In this document: in pieces, positions 1 to 7,662 of the stretch | Numbering within the stretch: position 1 is the first letter of the stretch | How the letters are laid out: each line of letters opens with the position of its first letter | From: Oscillospiraceae bacterium | GTDB lineage: Bacteria > Bacillota > Clostridia > Oscillospirales > Oscillospiraceae | Assembly: GCA_017515345.1 (NCBI GenBank) | Contig: JAFWFZ010000049.1 | Span: forward strand, 62,001 to 126,000 | Direction of reading: 5' to 3' | DNA: 64,000 bases | Position numbers and translations under genes: made by a program | Notes under the pieces: generated by a model | The model's input: the letters and a program-made list of their open reading frames with translations, nothing else | The model's database searches: none | What the model was told of the DNA's origin: nothing

Positions 1-272
1 CCGATGGCCTCCAGCCCGCGCTGATCCCGCAGCTTGCTGGTGGCATGGCGCAGGAAGGCAGTCTCCGCGTCCTCGGGCGCGATGCCGCCGCCGTTGTCCG
101 TCACCCGGATGTAGGTCATTCCGCCGCCCTGGATCTCCACGGTCATTACCGTGGCGCCGGCGTCGATGGAGTTTTCCATGAGCTCCTTGATCACCGAGGC
201 CGGACGCTCCACGACCTCGCCGGCGGCGATCAGGTCGGCTACATGGGGATCGAGCTTTAAAATCTTTGCCAT
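1..272 (-). CDS. mutL: DNA mismatch repair protein MutL, N-terminal part (runs off window)
   Basis: Reading from the ATG at 272 down to the window edge gives about 90 residues of a GHKL-ATPase N-terminus. It begins MAKILKLDPHVADLIAAGEV and continues with the ATP-binding box ELMENSIDAGA, then DNGGGI and RHATSK. These are the hallmark MutL motifs: Mg-ATP binding through Glu/Asn in the first box and the ATP lid. MutL couples MutS mismatch recognition to downstream repair. The remaining ATPase domain and the C-terminal endonuclease/dimer domain lie outside the window. It is the likely promoter-distal partner of the racemase-like gene, whose stop lies only 19 bases upstream on the same strand. Identity is secure; completeness cannot be judged. 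Confidence 0.95.
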   Translation of the reverse strand, partial: MAKILKLDPHVADLIAAGEVVERPASVIKELMENSIDAGATVMTVEIQGGGMTYIRVTDNGGGIAPEDAETAFLRHATSKLRDQRGLEAI

Positions 273-291
273 AACTTGCCTTTCATTTCGC

Positions 292-1356
292 TTATTTATA
301 GCTTCTCGGAAGTCCCTTCACATTGACGGGGTCCACGTCCAGGATCGCCACGTCGCCCACGGTGCACTCGATCTTCGTCACATCCACCATGGTATGCAGC
401 ATGCCCACATTGCCCAATACCTTGGCCCGCTGGCCGTTGATGCGCACATAGAGCCGCCGCCTGCTCTGCAGGAGCCGCTCCCACAGCCGCCGCTCGGAGA
501 TATGCCTGTCCACCCCGAAGCCGTGGTAGTATCCCACGGAGAGGACGGCGATCTTGGCGGGGGCGCGCATGACGACCCCGTGCTCCGCGCCGATGCGGTG
601 GCCCTTGGGGAACCAGCCCACCTCCTCGATACCGGCCTCGATATACCCCACCTTGGCGAGGCCGGGGATGGCCTTTCCGGGGATCCGGCCGGAGAGAGCG
701 GTATCCACCCGCACGGCGTCCATCCTGCCGAAATCGTATTTGAACAAAGCGGCCGAGTCGCAGCAGTGGGCGAGCCCGGGCTCCAGCCCCATGTCGGTCA
801 TCTTGTCCAGCACCGTATTGAACAGGTCCACCTGCTGCAGGGTGAGCTTCCGGCTGCGCCAGGAGGCGGAGAAGGTGGTGAACGTGCCCACCACGGCCAG
901 GCTCGACATATACTTGTACACGGCGGAGACCCGGTCAAGCTGCTCCGGCGAGAAGCCGTAGCGCCCCAGACCGGTATCGATCTTGATCTGCACCTCCGCC
1001 ACAGTGCGGCGGCTCTCCGCGATGCCGTTGAGCGCCACGGCCGCGTCATAGGAGCCGACGGTGCAGATAACGCCCGCGTCGATGAGGTCGTTCAGCTCGT
1101 CGGGATCGGCGGTGGAGCGCAGCATCATGATCCGCTCCTCTGTAAAGCCGCGGCTTCGGAGCAGGGCGGCGTCCCGCGGGTCGGAGACGGCGAAATCGTG
1201 GATCCCCTCGTCCCGCAGGAGCTGTGCAGTCTCCAGCAGCCCCATGCCGCCGGCGTTGGCGGAGAGATCGGCATAGATCGCAGCGCCGTCCGCCCGCTCT
1301 TTTATGGCGTGGAGATTGTTTCTGATTGCCCTTCTGTCGATCACAAGGTTTTTCAA
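292..1356 (-). CDS. Alanine racemase-fold protein lacking the catalytic PLP lysine
   Basis: 354 residues, TTG start preceded by a strong AAAGGAGGGG. The N-terminal domain follows fold-type III alanine racemases without gaps through the cofactor region. Where the family has K-A-N-A-Y-G-H-G, this protein reads S-A-N-A-G-G-M-G (Ser32), so the Schiff-base lysine and the following Tyr are both lost. Other landmarks remain: IDTGLGRYGF (phosphate/PLP arginine loop), HCCDSAA and the C-terminal VGYYHGF containing the second catalytic Tyr. The extreme C-terminus with the last family Tyr is missing (354 versus about 380-390 residues). Racemase activity is therefore unlikely. A PLP-binding, regulatory or moonlighting role is open. 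It lies divergently from miaB and upstream of mutL. Confidence 0.8.
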   Translation of the reverse strand: MKNLVIDRRAIRNNLHAIKERADGAAIYADLSANAGGMGLLETAQLLRDEGIHDFAVSDPRDAALLRSRGFTEERIMMLRSTADPDELNDLIDAGVICTVGSYDAAVALNGIAESRRTVAEVQIKIDTGLGRYGFSPEQLDRVSAVYKYMSSLAVVGTFTTFSASWRSRKLTLQQVDLFNTVLDKMTDMGLEPGLAHCCDSAALFKYDFGRMDAVRVDTALSGRIPGKAIPGLAKVGYIEAGIEEVGWFPKGHRIGAEHGVVMRAPAKIAVLSVGYYHGFGVDRHISERRLWERLLQSRRRLYVRINGQRAKVLGNVGMLHTMVDVTKIECTVGDVAILDVDPVNVKGLPRSYK

Positions 1357-1514
1357 GCGATCCCCCTCCTTTATGACGAATCGCGCCCGGCGTCCGTCCC
1401 GCCCGAGGCGATAATAATCCGAATATCATTATACAATATAAGCCTTGTAAATTCTATAACAAAATGTTAAAATAAGTGCGCTGTGTGCACAAATTCACCG
1501 AGCTGGAGGCGGAC

Positions 1515-2924
1515 GTGGGCGTCAGAACTGAAATACCCGAAAATGAGATACGGCGCCAGCGGGACATCATGGCGCGCATTGCGGAGATGAACGCCGCCGG
1601 GCGGGAGCGCCTCGCCCTGGTGGATACCTTCGGCTGCCAGCAGAACGAGGCCGACAGCGAGCGCATCCGCGGTATGCTCCGGGAGATGGGCTACGGCTTC
1701 ACAGAGCGGGAGGCGGAGGCGGACGTGATCGTCCTGAACACCTGCGCCGTCCGGGAGCACGCGGAAAAGCGCGTGCTGGGCAATGTGGGCGCCCTGACCC
1801 ACACGAAGCGGGCCAAACCCGACCAGATCATCGTCCTGTGCGGCTGCATGGTGCAGCAGCCGGTGATGGCGGAAAAGATCAGGCGATCGTATCGGATCGT
1901 GGACCTGGTGTTCGGGCCGCAGGCGCTCTGGCGCTTTCCGGAGCTTCTGGAGCGGGTGCTCACGGAGAGGACCCGCGTTTTCGCCGTGGAGGAGGAGGAC
2001 GGCTCCATCGCCGAGGGGCTGCCCGCCGTCCGGCAGAAGGGCGTGAAGGCGTGGCTCTCCGCCATGTACGGCTGCAATAATTACTGTTCCTACTGCATCG
2101 TCCCCTATGTCCGGGGACGGGAGCGGTCCCGCAGGCCGGAGGTCATCGTGGAGGAGGCGCGGGCGCTGGTCGCCTCGGGTTACAGGGACATCACCCTGCT
2201 GGGGCAGAACGTGAATTCCTACGGAAAGGACCTCTCTGAAGACGTGGATTTTCCCCGGCTCCTGCGGATGGTGAACGGGATCCCCGGCGAATTCGTCCTG
2301 CGGTTCATGACGAGCCATCCCAAGGACGCGGGGGAGGAGCTGTTCCGGGCCATGGCGGAGTGTGAAAAAGTGGAAAACCACCTGCATCTGCCCTTCCAGT
2401 CCGGCAGCGACGCGATCCTGAAGAAAATGAACCGGCGCTATACCAAGGCCGACTACCTCGCCCTGGTGGAGCTCGCCCGGCGATATATCCCCGACCTCGT
2501 GGTCACCAGCGACATCATCGTGGGCTTCCCCGGCGAGACGGAAGCCGATTTTCTTGAAACAATGGACGTGATCGAGCGGGTGCGGTTCGACGCGCTGTTT
2601 ACCTTCATCTATTCAAAGCGCCCCGGCACCCCTGCGGCAGAGATGGACGATCCCGACTCCCGGGAGGTGAAGCAGGCGCGGTTCGATCGGCTCATTGCCC
2701 GGCAGAACGCCATTTCCGGCGAGATCCACGCGGGCTATGTGGGCAAACGGGTCCGCGCCCTGGTGGACGGGGTGAGCGACCGGGAAAGCGGCCTTCTCAC
2801 CGCCCGCACCTCCGGCGGAAGGCTCATCCATCTGAAGGGCGGGGAGCAGCGCATCGGGGAATTTGCTCCGGTGGAGATCACCGGCTGCAACACCTGGGCC
2901 CTGTATGGGGAGATCTGTGAGTAA
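1515..2924 (+). CDS. miaB: tRNA-2-methylthio-N6-dimethylallyladenosine synthase MiaB
   Basis: Radical-SAM methylthiotransferase that adds the 2-methylthio group to i6A37 of tRNAs reading UNN codons. The domains appear in order. The UPF0004 domain carries the auxiliary-cluster cysteines in DTFGCQQNEADS, NTCAVRE and LCGCMVQ. The radical-SAM core has CNNYCSYC and HLPFQSGSDAIL, and a C-terminal TRAM domain follows. I prefer the GTG at 1515, because GGAGG lies 5 bases before it; this gives 469 residues. An in-frame GTG at 1476 would add 13 residues but has no visible ribosome site. In Clostridia miaB often sits beside mutS/mutL, and mutL is nearby here on the other strand. Confidence 0.95.
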   Translation: MGVRTEIPENEIRRQRDIMARIAEMNAAGRERLALVDTFGCQQNEADSERIRGMLREMGYGFTEREAEADVIVLNTCAVREHAEKRVLGNVGALTHTKRAKPDQIIVLCGCMVQQPVMAEKIRRSYRIVDLVFGPQALWRFPELLERVLTERTRVFAVEEEDGSIAEGLPAVRQKGVKAWLSAMYGCNNYCSYCIVPYVRGRERSRRPEVIVEEARALVASGYRDITLLGQNVNSYGKDLSEDVDFPRLLRMVNGIPGEFVLRFMTSHPKDAGEELFRAMAECEKVENHLHLPFQSGSDAILKKMNRRYTKADYLALVELARRYIPDLVVTSDIIVGFPGETEADFLETMDVIERVRFDALFTFIYSKRPGTPAAEMDDPDSREVKQARFDRLIARQNAISGEIHAGYVGKRVRALVDGVSDRESGLLTARTSGGRLIHLKGGEQRIGEFAPVEITGCNTWALYGEICE

Positions 2925-2968
2925 CGCGGGACACGCGACGAGATAGTATAACGACGAAAGGATGCACT

Positions 2969-4519
2969 ATGAACAGAACGATAAGGATCTACCGTTCCGG
3001 CAAGCTTCTCTCCACCACCGCGGCGGAGGACGGCGCCTCCCTGCTGGAGTGCGTCACCGCGGCCGGCCATTTTCTGGACGCGCCCTGCGGCGGCAAGGGC
3101 CGCTGCGGCAAGTGCCTCGTGCGGCTGACGCCCGGCGGGGAGGAGGTCAAGGCCTGCCGCACCTATGTGGAGGGGGATACCGAGATCTATCTGCCCGAGG
3201 ATATGGACATGAAGATCGCGGAATCCGGCGCGGGCGCCCATGAGCACGCCTATGACCACGAGGGGCCCCTGGGCGTCGCTATCGACATCGGAACCACCAC
3301 CGTGGTGGCCCATCTGACTGACATCCCCACGAAAAAGCGGCTGGCCACCGCCAGCGGCGTCAATGCCCAGCGGCCCTTCGGCGCGGACGTGATCAGCCGC
3401 ATCCAGTACTCCAGCGAGAACGATTACATGGAGCTGACCCGGATCATCCGCGGCCAGATCGCGGGCCTCATCGAGGACCTGCTGAAAAAGACCGGCGCGG
3501 ACAAGGAGGAGATCAAGCTCCTCTCCATCGCGGGCAACACGATCATGGAGCACTTTTTCGCCGGCCTGGATCCCGAAGGGATGGGCGTCGCGCCATTCAG
3601 GCCTGTCTCCCTGTTCGGGGATTGCGTCCCCGCGGGCGGGGACCTGCCGATCGCCGGTGATGCGCAGATCTACATGGCCCCGGCCGTGGCCTCCTACGTG
3701 GGCGGCGACATCACTGCGGGCATGCTGGCCTCCGACCTGGAGCATGAGCAGGGGCCCGCCGTGTATCTGGATATCGGCACAAACGGCGAGATCGCCATGA
3801 AAGTCGGCGACATCTACTACTGCTGCGCCACCGCCGCGGGACCCGCCTTTGAAGGGGCGGAGATATCCAAGGGCATGGCCGCCGTCACCGGCGCCATCAA
3901 CCACTGCTCCTGGGATGAGAGCGGCCTCCGCTATGAGGTCATCGGGAACACGGCGCCCAAGGGGCTCTGCGGCTCCGGCCTCATCGACGGACTGGCGCTG
4001 ATGCTCACCGTGGGCGCGGTGGACGGTACCGGCAGGCTCGTGACCCCGGAGGAGGCGGACGAGCGGGTCGCCCCCTACCTGGGCAAGACGAGCGAGGGAA
4101 AGAACGCCTTCTTCTTCTCCCGGGAGGACAACGTTTACATCAACGGCGACGACGTGCGCAAGCTGCAGCTCGCCAAGGCAGCCATCGCCGCGGGCATCGA
4201 CACCCTCATGCACCACGCCGGACGGGATACGGCCTCCGCCTTCCTGCTGGCAGGCGGCTTCGGCAGCTATATGAATCAGGTCAGCGCGGCGCGCATCGGC
4301 CTGTTCCCCAAGAGCTTCCTGCCGGTCTCCCGCACCATGGGCAACACCGCGGGCGAGGGGGCGGCCATTGCCCTCTGCTCCCCGGAGGCGCGGGACACCC
4401 TGAACGACATGCGCGCCCGGTGCAACTACATCGAGCTGTCGGAGAGCGCGTACTTCATGGATCGGTATATCGACCAGATGATGTTCCTGGAGCAGGAGGA
4501 ATACGATGGTCAATTATGA
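2969..4519 (+). CDS. Corrinoid protein reductive activator (RACE/ASKHA family, 2Fe-2S)
   Basis: 516 residues. The N-terminal plant-type ferredoxin domain has Cys40, Cys46, Cys49 and Cys63 (C-x5-C-x2-C...C). An ASKHA ATPase domain follows (GVAIDIGTTTVVAHL, SIAGNTIMEHFF, VYLDIGTNGEIA, KGLCGSGLIDGL, LAGGFGSYMN). This is the architecture of activators that use ATP and an iron-sulfur electron to return Co(II)-corrinoid proteins to Co(I), for example in acetogenic or methylamine methyltransferase systems. No methyltransferase or corrinoid protein adjoins it, so its partner is elsewhere. It overlaps the DUF2284 gene by 14 bases, implying co-translation. Start: AAAGG 8 bases before ATG 2969. Confidence 0.88.
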   Translation: MNRTIRIYRSGKLLSTTAAEDGASLLECVTAAGHFLDAPCGGKGRCGKCLVRLTPGGEEVKACRTYVEGDTEIYLPEDMDMKIAESGAGAHEHAYDHEGPLGVAIDIGTTTVVAHLTDIPTKKRLATASGVNAQRPFGADVISRIQYSSENDYMELTRIIRGQIAGLIEDLLKKTGADKEEIKLLSIAGNTIMEHFFAGLDPEGMGVAPFRPVSLFGDCVPAGGDLPIAGDAQIYMAPAVASYVGGDITAGMLASDLEHEQGPAVYLDIGTNGEIAMKVGDIYYCCATAAGPAFEGAEISKGMAAVTGAINHCSWDESGLRYEVIGNTAPKGLCGSGLIDGLALMLTVGAVDGTGRLVTPEEADERVAPYLGKTSEGKNAFFFSREDNVYINGDDVRKLQLAKAAIAAGIDTLMHHAGRDTASAFLLAGGFGSYMNQVSAARIGLFPKSFLPVSRTMGNTAGEGAAIALCSPEARDTLNDMRARCNYIELSESAYFMDRYIDQMMFLEQEEYDGQL

Positions 4520-5045
4520 GGAGATCCTCCGGCTCGCCAGGGACTGCGGCTTCACCGCGGCGGCGAAGCTCGACATCTCCACGCTGGAGTTCCTGCCGGA
4601 GGTGCGGGAAATGTGCGCCGCCGACAAGTGCAATATGTACAACAAAACATGGGCCTGCCCGCCCGCCTGCGGCTCGCTGGAGGAGATGGAGAAAAAGGTC
4701 AGGGGCTATCACGATGCGATCCTTGTCCAGACCGTGGGCGAATTGGAGGACAGCCTGGACTGGGAAGGGATCCGGGAGACCGGCGACGCACAGGCCAAAA
4801 ACTTCGCGAGGCTGGAGGCGGAGCTGGCAAAGCGCTACCCCAATCTGTGGGCCATGGGCACCGGCGCCTGCACCAAGTGCAAAAAGTGCACCTATCCCGA
4901 CGCGCCCTGCCGCTTTCCGGATCAGCTCTTCTCCTCTATGGAGGCCTGCGGCCTCTATGTGAGCAAGGTCTGCACCGACAACGGCCTCCCCTACAACTAC
5001 GGACCGAATAAACTGGCCTATTCCGCCTGCTTCCTGCTGGAGTAA
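4506..5045 (+). CDS. DUF2284 metal-binding protein
   Basis: 179 residues, overlapping the corrinoid activator by 14 bases. Cysteine clusters typical of DUF2284 are visible: CNMYNKTWACPPACGS, then GACTKCKKC with PDAPCRFP, and Cys residues near the C-terminus (VSKVCTD, SACFLLE). The family is thought to bind an iron-sulfur cluster or other metal and occurs beside corrinoid methyltransferases and their activators. Its biochemical role is unknown. The overlap suggests stoichiometric production with the activator, perhaps as an electron-transfer or metal-delivery partner (inference). A strong terminator follows within 13 bases. Confidence 0.8.
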   Translation: MVNYEEILRLARDCGFTAAAKLDISTLEFLPEVREMCAADKCNMYNKTWACPPACGSLEEMEKKVRGYHDAILVQTVGELEDSLDWEGIRETGDAQAKNFARLEAELAKRYPNLWAMGTGACTKCKKCTYPDAPCRFPDQLFSSMEACGLYVSKVCTDNGLPYNYGPNKLAYSACFLLE

Positions 5046-5057
5046 AAAAGAACAAAC

Positions 5058-5087
5058 AACAGGCCGCCTCGTTTGAGGCGGCCTGTT
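5058..5087 (+). terminator. Rho-independent terminator after the RACE-DUF2284 pair
   Basis: A perfect 13-bp stem (AACAGGCCGCCTC and its complement) closes a GTTT loop, starting 13 bases after the DUF2284 stop. The downstream U tract is weak on the plus strand (CCCTTTCCC). Confidence 0.7.
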
Positions 5088-5176
5088 CCCCTTTCCCACC
5101 CTGTCCGGCAGTCGGCAATAAGGGAATAAAAGTACGGAGTCAGATTGCGGTTGTCACATTGCTGGGCGTGCGATGT

Positions 5177-5271
5177 GCGGTCGGGATTCGAACCCGGTAC
5201 GCGCCCGGCGTACAGCCAGACGAACGGCTCATTCTCAGCCGATGGAGATCATGCCCGCCCTGCCGGACCGC
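5177..5271 (-). ncRNA. tRNA-like non-coding RNA (type II-like cloverleaf, no usable anticodon)
   Basis: On the minus strand a 95-nt cloverleaf can be drawn. Acceptor-like stem GCGGTC (5271-5266) pairs with GACCGC (5182-5177). The anticodon-like arm CGGCT/AGCCG (5241-5237 with 5229-5225) closes a 7-nt loop GAGAATG. A long variable arm GTACGC/GCGTAC (5213-5208 with 5202-5197) follows, then a T arm with the consensus GGTTCGAATCC. It is not a normal tRNA: loop position 33 is A instead of U, the D arm is weak, acceptor and T stems together give only about nine pairs, and no CCA is encoded. It begins 29 bases downstream of the DIP1984 stop codon on the same strand, so the two may share a transcript. 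Function unknown. Confidence 0.6.
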
Positions 5272-5300
5272 CGCCGTTTTTACCGGCGTCTGCGATTTGA

Positions 5301-5750
5301 CTATATCTCTGTGGTCCAGTTCAGCTCCTGGATCCGCTCATCCAGTTCCCGGAGCTCTTTGGAAAGATCGTCCGCCTGCTTCTGGAGCTGAGGGACGGGG
5401 ACGGTGCTGCGGATCCGGATCTCGGTGCGGGTGAAGCGATCCACCCGGGCGCTGGCGCTGTCAAGAAACGCGCGCAGCATGGCGAGCTTCCGCTTGAGGC
5501 AGTCCCGCTTTGCCAGCAGCTCCGTGAGGGTCACGCCGTCCGAGACCGTGCGGCTGTTCACCAGATTGATCTTCGCGATCAGCTCCTCCAGCCTTGCGAC
5601 GCCCTCCTCCATTTCCGCGAGGAGCGCCGCCGGATCCTCAGCCGGCTCCTCTCCCTCCTGCACCTTTGCGTTGCTTATGAGCCGCGACTGCAGCTCAGTG
5701 AGCCTTGTCTGAAGCGCCGACCGCTCCGCCAGCGCCGTTGCCAGCTTCAT
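5301..5750 (-). CDS. DIP1984 family protein (septicolysin-like annotation)
   Basis: 149 residues, highly charged and largely helical/coiled coil. It starts MKLATALAERSALQTRLTEL, has a conserved central NLVNSRTVSDGVTLTELLAKRD segment, and ends with a second coiled coil (LQKQADDLSKELRELDERI). This matches the DIP1984 family, whose molecular function is not established; the septicolysin label is historical. No signal peptide or membrane segment is present, so it is cytoplasmic. An AAAGGGGG-type ribosome site precedes the ATG at 5750. The tRNA-like RNA directly downstream is the most informative neighbour and suggests an RNA-binding or RNA-maintenance role (inference). Confidence 0.75.
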   Translation of the reverse strand: MKLATALAERSALQTRLTELQSRLISNAKVQEGEEPAEDPAALLAEMEEGVARLEELIAKINLVNSRTVSDGVTLTELLAKRDCLKRKLAMLRAFLDSASARVDRFTRTEIRIRSTVPVPQLQKQADDLSKELRELDERIQELNWTTEI

Positions 5751-5877
5751 TTTCAGTCCCCCTTTATCTGTTCGTCGGTCATGATGATATTATACTCCGC
5801 GGAAGGCCGCGATGCAAACAGCACCCTTGCTTTTTTCCCCCGCCTATGGCACAATAGAGCGGAATGGAGCGAATACT

Positions 5878-7662
5878 ATGACACGATTTCTTTTGAAGTT
5901 TTCAAAAAACGCGAAACGATACCTTCTGGCGTCGATCCTGTGCGCCGGGGTCGCCATATTTTTCAACTTCCTCATGCCCAGGATCGTGGGCTTTACCGTG
6001 GACTCCGTCATCGGTGACGCGGAGACGAATCTGCCCGCTTTTCTGGAGCGTTTCTATGAAAGGCTGGGCGGCCGGGAGTATCTGCGGGCGAATCTGATCG
6101 TCTGCTCCGCGGGCGTGGTGCTCAGCGCGGTGATCTCCGGGGCGTTCAACTTCCTGTCCCGGTCGTCCCTGGCCGCGGGGACGGAGCGATTCACCAAGAA
6201 TCTGCGGGATGCGCTCTACCGCCACACCCAGTTTCTGCCTTTTTCCTGGCACACGGAGCACCTCACCGGCGATATCATCCAGCGGTGCACCTCCGACGTG
6301 GAGACGGCGAGGCGATTCATCTCCCAGCAGCTCATCGATGTGGTGCGCACCGTGATCCTGGTAGTGCTGGCCCTTGTCATCATGTTCTCCATGCATCCCG
6401 GACTTGCCGCCATGACGCTTGGGTTCATCCCGTTCATCATGGCCTACAACACCTTCTTCTTCCTGCGCATCGCCAGAAAATTCAAGGAATGCGACGAGAC
6501 AGAGGGCGTGCTCATGACCGACGTGCAGGAAAACCTCACCGGCGTGCGGGTGGTGCGCGCCTTCGGCCGGGAGCGGCATGAGCTGAAGAAATTCGATAAG
6601 TGGAACGAGCTTTTCGCAAAAAAGTGGATCGACCTGGGACTGACCCTGGGCGTCTACTGGGGCGTGGGGGATGTGGTGAGCGCCATCCAGCTCATGAGCG
6701 TGGTGGCCGTAGGCGCATATCTGGCAGCCACCGGGCGGCTCACCCTGGGCGAGCTGCTGGTCTTCATCAGCTATACCACCACCATGGCCTGGCCCGTGCG
6801 GCAGCTGGGGCGCACCCTCTCCGAAATGAGCAAGGCGGGCGTTTCCTTCGGGCGCATGAAGGAGATCCTGGACGCTCCGGCGGAGGAACCGGGCGGTGAG
6901 ACCGAGCCCCCGCTCCGCGGCGACATTGAATTCAAAAACGTCACCTTTTCTTATGACGATACGGAGGTGCTGCACGACGTGTCCTTCACCGTGAAGGCGG
7001 GCACCACCTTCGGCATCCTGGGAGCCACGGGCTCCGGCAAATCCACGATCACCTACCTCCTCAACCGGCTGTACGAGCTGCCGGAGGGCTGCGGAGAGAT
7101 CACCATCGGCGGGATGGATATCCGCAAAATGGACCGCTATGCCCTGCGGCGGGGCGTGGGCCTCGTGCTGCAGGAGCCGTTTCTGTTCTCCCGCACCATT
7201 CTGGAAAACATCGACCTTGCCTCCCGCAGCGGCGACAGGGCCCTGATCAAGAAGCGGGCTGCCGCCGCGTCCATCGACGGGGACATCGAGGGCTTTTCCG
7301 ACGGCTATGACACCATGGTGGGCGAGCGGGGCGTCACCCTCTCCGGCGGACAGAAGCAGCGGGTCGCCATCGCGCGGACGCTGATGACCGGCGCGCCGAT
7401 CATGGTATTTGACGACAGCATGTCCAGTCTGGACATGGAGACGGACGCCCGCATCCAGAAAACCATCCGGGAGGAGACGAAGGACGCCACCGTCCTCCTC
7501 ATTTCCCACCGTATCTCCACCCTCATGCGCGCCGATAAGATCATCGTGCTGGAGAACGGGCGCGTTATCGAGTCCGGCACTCACTGGGAGCTGCTGGAGC
7601 ACGGCGGCATCTACCGCCGGGTCTATGACATCCAGACGGGAGGGGGCGAGGCAGATGCGTGA
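5878..7662 (+). CDS. ABC exporter subunit with degenerate catalytic site (heterodimer, first half)
   Basis: 594 residues: an N-terminal six-helix type IV exporter domain (about 1-330) and an ATPase domain. Walker A is GATGSGKST, the signature is LSGGQKQR and the H-loop is LLISHR. Walker B reads MVFDDSMSSLD, with Asp where the catalytic Glu should be. That substitution marks the degenerate site of heterodimeric exporters of the BmrCD/LmrCD/TM287-288 kind. I start at ATG 5878, which has GGAG 8 bases upstream and fits the domain; an upstream in-frame ATG at 5812 lacks support. It overlaps the next gene by 8 bases. Substrate unknown; drug, lipid or peptide export is typical. Confidence 0.9.
   Translation: MTRFLLKFSKNAKRYLLASILCAGVAIFFNFLMPRIVGFTVDSVIGDAETNLPAFLERFYERLGGREYLRANLIVCSAGVVLSAVISGAFNFLSRSSLAAGTERFTKNLRDALYRHTQFLPFSWHTEHLTGDIIQRCTSDVETARRFISQQLIDVVRTVILVVLALVIMFSMHPGLAAMTLGFIPFIMAYNTFFFLRIARKFKECDETEGVLMTDVQENLTGVRVVRAFGRERHELKKFDKWNELFAKKWIDLGLTLGVYWGVGDVVSAIQLMSVVAVGAYLAATGRLTLGELLVFISYTTTMAWPVRQLGRTLSEMSKAGVSFGRMKEILDAPAEEPGGETEPPLRGDIEFKNVTFSYDDTEVLHDVSFTVKAGTTFGILGATGSGKSTITYLLNRLYELPEGCGEITIGGMDIRKMDRYALRRGVGLVLQEPFLFSRTILENIDLASRSGDRALIKKRAAAASIDGDIEGFSDGYDTMVGERGVTLSGGQKQRVAIARTLMTGAPIMVFDDSMSSLDMETDARIQKTIREETKDATVLLISHRISTLMRADKIIVLENGRVIESGTHWELLEHGGIYRRVYDIQTGGGEADA

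Noticed and set aside
5177..5271. Normal tRNA-Phe reading of the tRNA-like RNA (GAA at the anticodon position)
   Set aside because: U33 is absent, the D arm is weak, the variable arm is long and no CCA is encoded. It cannot be a standard elongator tRNA.
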